This document shows positions 25,169 to 27,053 of a stretch of 27,053 bases of DNA, in pieces (the stretch's first letter is position 1; every line of letters starts with the position of its first letter). Where the stretch lies: the NCBI GenBank assembly GCA_002691245.1, contig NZHH01000058.1:1-27053 (forward strand), given 5' to 3'. The DNA comes from Methylaequor sp002691245. Its GTDB lineage: Bacteria > Pseudomonadota > Alphaproteobacteria > Methylaequorales > Methylaequoraceae. Both the position numbers and the translations under genes were made by a program. A model generated the notes under the pieces. That model had not been told where the DNA came from, did not search any database, and saw nothing but the letters and a program-made list of their open reading frames with translations.

Positions 25169-26337
25169 CTGTCAATTTCTCCAAAAACAATATCTAAACT
25201 ACCAATAATAGCAACTAGATCAGAGAGCATGTGCCCTTTAGACAAAAATTCAGTAGCTTGTAGTAGTGCAAATCCAGGTGCTCTTATTTTACATCTATAT
25301 GGTCTGTTTGTCCCATCTGCAACTAGAAAAACACCAAATTCTCCCTTTGGTGCTTCAACACAAGTATAGGTTTCACCCTCTGGAACGTGAAAACCTTCAG
25401 TAAAAAGTTTAAAATGATTAATTAGTGATTCCATGGAAGATTTCATTTTATTCCTTTTTGGTGGAACAATTCTTGGATCAGCAGAAATACTTAAACCGCT
25501 AGGTATCTTCTTTAAACATTGTTCAATTATTTTTATTGATTGCCTCATCTCCTCTACTCTGACCAAAAACCTCTCAAAACAATCCCCGTTTGTTCCAACA
25601 GGAATTTTAAATTCCAAATCTGAATAACAATCGTAAGGCTGGTTTCTTCTTAAATCCCATTCTACTCCAGATGCCCTCAAGCAAGGTCCGGAAAAACCTC
25701 TATCCAATGCATCGGTTTTGTTGATTTTACCAATATCAACGCTTCTTTGCCTAAAGATTCTGTTGGTTTCTAATAATTTTTCCAAGTCATTTATTTGCTT
25801 AGGAAATCTTTTGCAAAAACTGGAAATATCTTCTAGCAACCCGTCCGGCAAATCTCTGTGAACTCCTCCTGGTCGAAAATAGGCTGAATGTAATCTTGAA
25901 CCCGAAACTCTTTCGTAAAATTCCATTAGAACTTCTCTTTCCTCAAATAACCACAAAAAAGGAGTCATAGCTCCAACATCAAGTGCAAAAGTTGTTAAAT
26001 TTAATATATGGTTTAGGATTCTAGTTATCTCTGAAAACATTACTCTTATATACTGCCCCCTTAAAGGTACTTGGATATCTAAAAGTTTCTCTATAGCAAG
26101 AGAGTAAGCATGTTCCTGACACATAGGTGATACGTAGTCTAACCTATCAAAATAAGGTAGAGCTTGAATATATGTTTTGTTCTCTATTAGCTTTTCTGTT
26201 CCTCTGTGAAGAAGACCTATATGAGGATCTGCCCTCTCAACAACCTCACCATCTAGTTCAAGAACAAGTCTCAGAACCCCATGGGCTGCCGGATGTTGCG
26301 GTCCAAAATTTAGTGAATAGTTTTCTCGCCTAGTCAT
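25165..26337 (-). CDS. nuoD: NADH-quinone oxidoreductase subunit D (49 kDa)
   Basis: The 49-kDa peripheral-arm subunit that forms the quinone cavity with NuoB. Visible family marks are F-G-P-Q-H-P-A-A-H-G-V close to the N-terminus (the His-containing loop lining the quinone head-group site), T-Y-I-Q-A-L-P-Y-F-D-R-L-D-Y with the conserved site Tyr, and the C-terminal stretch ending S-L-D-I-V-F-G-E-I-D-R. I chose the ATG at 26337 (390 residues) over an in-frame GTG at 26364. The ATG puts the conserved core about 10 residues from the start, as in relatives, and cuts the overlap with nuoC from 35 to 8 bases. Neither start has a clear Shine-Dalgarno. Its TGA overlaps the nuoE ATG (ATGA). Confidence 0.96.
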   Translation of the reverse strand: MTRRENYSLNFGPQHPAAHGVLRLVLELDGEVVERADPHIGLLHRGTEKLIENKTYIQALPYFDRLDYVSPMCQEHAYSLAIEKLLDIQVPLRGQYIRVMFSEITRILNHILNLTTFALDVGAMTPFLWLFEEREVLMEFYERVSGSRLHSAYFRPGGVHRDLPDGLLEDISSFCKRFPKQINDLEKLLETNRIFRQRSVDIGKINKTDALDRGFSGPCLRASGVEWDLRRNQPYDCYSDLEFKIPVGTNGDCFERFLVRVEEMRQSIKIIEQCLKKIPSGLSISADPRIVPPKRNKMKSSMESLINHFKLFTEGFHVPEGETYTCVEAPKGEFGVFLVADGTNRPYRCKIRAPGFALLQATEFLSKGHMLSDLVAIIGSLDIVFGEIDR

Positions 26338-26956
26338 TTTTTTGTTGTTCTGATTTCTCGTCACCAGGTAGGTATTGACCCATTCCTTCCCAAGGACTCA
26401 TGTTATCAAAATTTCTATATTCTTGATCAAGTTTAACTGGTTCTTGAACTACTCTGCTTAATTCATTGTCGTATCTTACTTGAGTAAAACCAGTCAAAGG
26501 AAAATCTTTTCTTAACGGATGACCCTGAAAGTCGTAATCTGTTAATATTCTTCTTAAATCAGGGTGTCCTTTAAAACTTATGCCAAATAAATCCCAAATC
26601 TCTCTTTCACACCAGTTAGCAGCAGAAAAAATCTCTATAATTGAAGGAATATGTTCATTATCTAACAACTTTACTTTTACCTTCACTCGATAGTTTTTGG
26701 AAATACTCAACAAAGTGTAGACAACTAAAAATCTTGAGGGTTTTTGTGGGTAATCAACAACGGTAATATCTGTCAGACATTCCATACTTAATGATGGGTT
26801 ATCCTTTAAAAATAATAAAATTTTAGTTAAATCTGTTGCAGAACAATATAAACTTATTTCTCCTTTTGTAATTTCTAAATCATATTTACAGAAGTTAATC
26901 AGACTTTTGATAAGTTGAGATATCTCTTTTACGTAATTTGAATCTTTTTTATTCAT
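26330..26956 (-). CDS. nuoC: NADH-quinone oxidoreductase subunit C (30 kDa)
   Basis: A 208-residue soluble subunit of the peripheral arm of complex I that helps hold the quinone-site module (NuoB/NuoD) together. The diagnostic 30-kDa segment is clear: an S-A-A-N-W-C-E-R-E-I-W-D-L-F-G-I stretch around residues 110-126, then H-P-D-L-R-R-I-L-T-D-Y-D-F-Q-G-H-P-L-R-K-D-F-P. It is a separate gene, not the NuoCD fusion found in E. coli, as is usual in alphaproteobacteria. The ATG overlaps the nuoB stop (ATGA). The stop overlaps the likely nuoD ATG by 8 bases. No cofactor ligands are expected and none are seen. Confidence 0.96.
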   Translation of the reverse strand: MNKKDSNYVKEISQLIKSLINFCKYDLEITKGEISLYCSATDLTKILLFLKDNPSLSMECLTDITVVDYPQKPSRFLVVYTLLSISKNYRVKVKVKLLDNEHIPSIIEIFSAANWCEREIWDLFGISFKGHPDLRRILTDYDFQGHPLRKDFPLTGFTQVRYDNELSRVVQEPVKLDQEYRNFDNMSPWEGMGQYLPGDEKSEQQKND

Positions 26957-27053
26957 GATCTTATTATCTTATTATCTCTCATGATTTTCTTTTGCAATTG
27001 TAATATTCCATATAAAAGAGCTTCTGCCGTAGGTGGGCAACCAGGAACATATA
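26953..27053 (-). CDS. nuoB: NADH-quinone oxidoreductase subunit B, C-terminal end only
   Basis: The last 32 codons of an open frame that runs off the right edge. The visible peptide begins Y-V-P-G-C-P-P and continues T-A-E-A-L, the conserved C-terminal signature of NuoB/PSST. The Cys in VPGCPP is one of the ligands of cluster N2, the terminal 4Fe-4S cluster that passes electrons to quinone. The TGA stop overlaps the nuoC ATG as ATGA, fitting translational coupling and the standard nuoB-nuoC order. The N-terminal part, with the other N2 cysteines, and upstream nuoA lie outside the window. The fragment is short, but motif and context leave little doubt. Confidence 0.94.
   Translation of the reverse strand, partial: YVPGCPPTAEALLYGILQLQKKIMRDNKIIRS

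Noticed and set aside
26362..26364. GTG as the start of nuoD
   Set aside because: It would add nine residues not expected in the family and overlap nuoC by 35 bases. The ATG at 26337 places the conserved core normally.
14..27053. A mobile element, defence island, CRISPR array or novel multi-gene system
   Set aside because: Every gene has a recognised housekeeping family in a conserved order (DUF1467 is known, though of unknown function). There are no transposases, integrases, direct-repeat arrays, tRNA attachment sites or obvious shifts in composition.

Overview
This window looks like core genome from an AT-rich, streamlined alphaproteobacterium. The gene order nuoA-N, birA, coaX, rnj, mce, DUF1467, proS, lolC, lolD, dnaE followed by rpsB-tsf-pyrH-frr-uppS is a typical alphaproteobacterial arrangement. 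The very low G+C, lysine/asparagine/isoleucine-rich proteins and near absence of intergenic DNA suggest a marine SAR11-like or similarly reduced lineage. That lineage assignment is inference; no rRNA or other marker here settles it.

All 27 supportable genes lie on the minus strand, so transcription runs from high to low coordinates. From the right edge: the respiratory complex I operon, nuoB (3' end only) to nuoN (27053-14048); biotin protein ligase birA, type III pantothenate kinase coaX, ribonuclease J, methylmalonyl-CoA epimerase, a small DUF1467 membrane protein and prolyl-tRNA synthetase (14046-9014); a lipoprotein-release ABC transporter lolC-lolD (9010-7087); replicative polymerase dnaE (7118-3684); then rpsB-tsf-pyrH-frr-uppS (3578-14), which couples translation factors to UMP synthesis and the start of undecaprenyl phosphate synthesis. 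cdsA would be expected just past the left edge.

Only about 200 of 27,053 bases are non-coding, and many neighbours overlap (ATGA, TGATG, or longer). The single gap above 30 bases is the 105-base dnaE-rpsB spacer. It contains a GC-richer element that I fold as an H-type pseudoknot whose second helix covers the rpsB Shine-Dalgarno sequence, a likely autoregulatory leader for ribosomal protein S2.

Two other points matter to an annotator. First, coaX has no ATG/GTG/TTG start that keeps its nucleotide-binding motif, so it probably starts at CTG or ATT. Second, all 42 N bases lie within 10034-12090, and 37 of them fall at third codon positions. They therefore look like masked strain variation in a consensus assembly rather than random sequencing failure.

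I see no mobile elements, CRISPR, tRNA/rRNA genes, phage genes or defence genes, and no new multi-gene system. The region is housekeeping; the interest lies in the RNA leader, start-codon use and the population signal.
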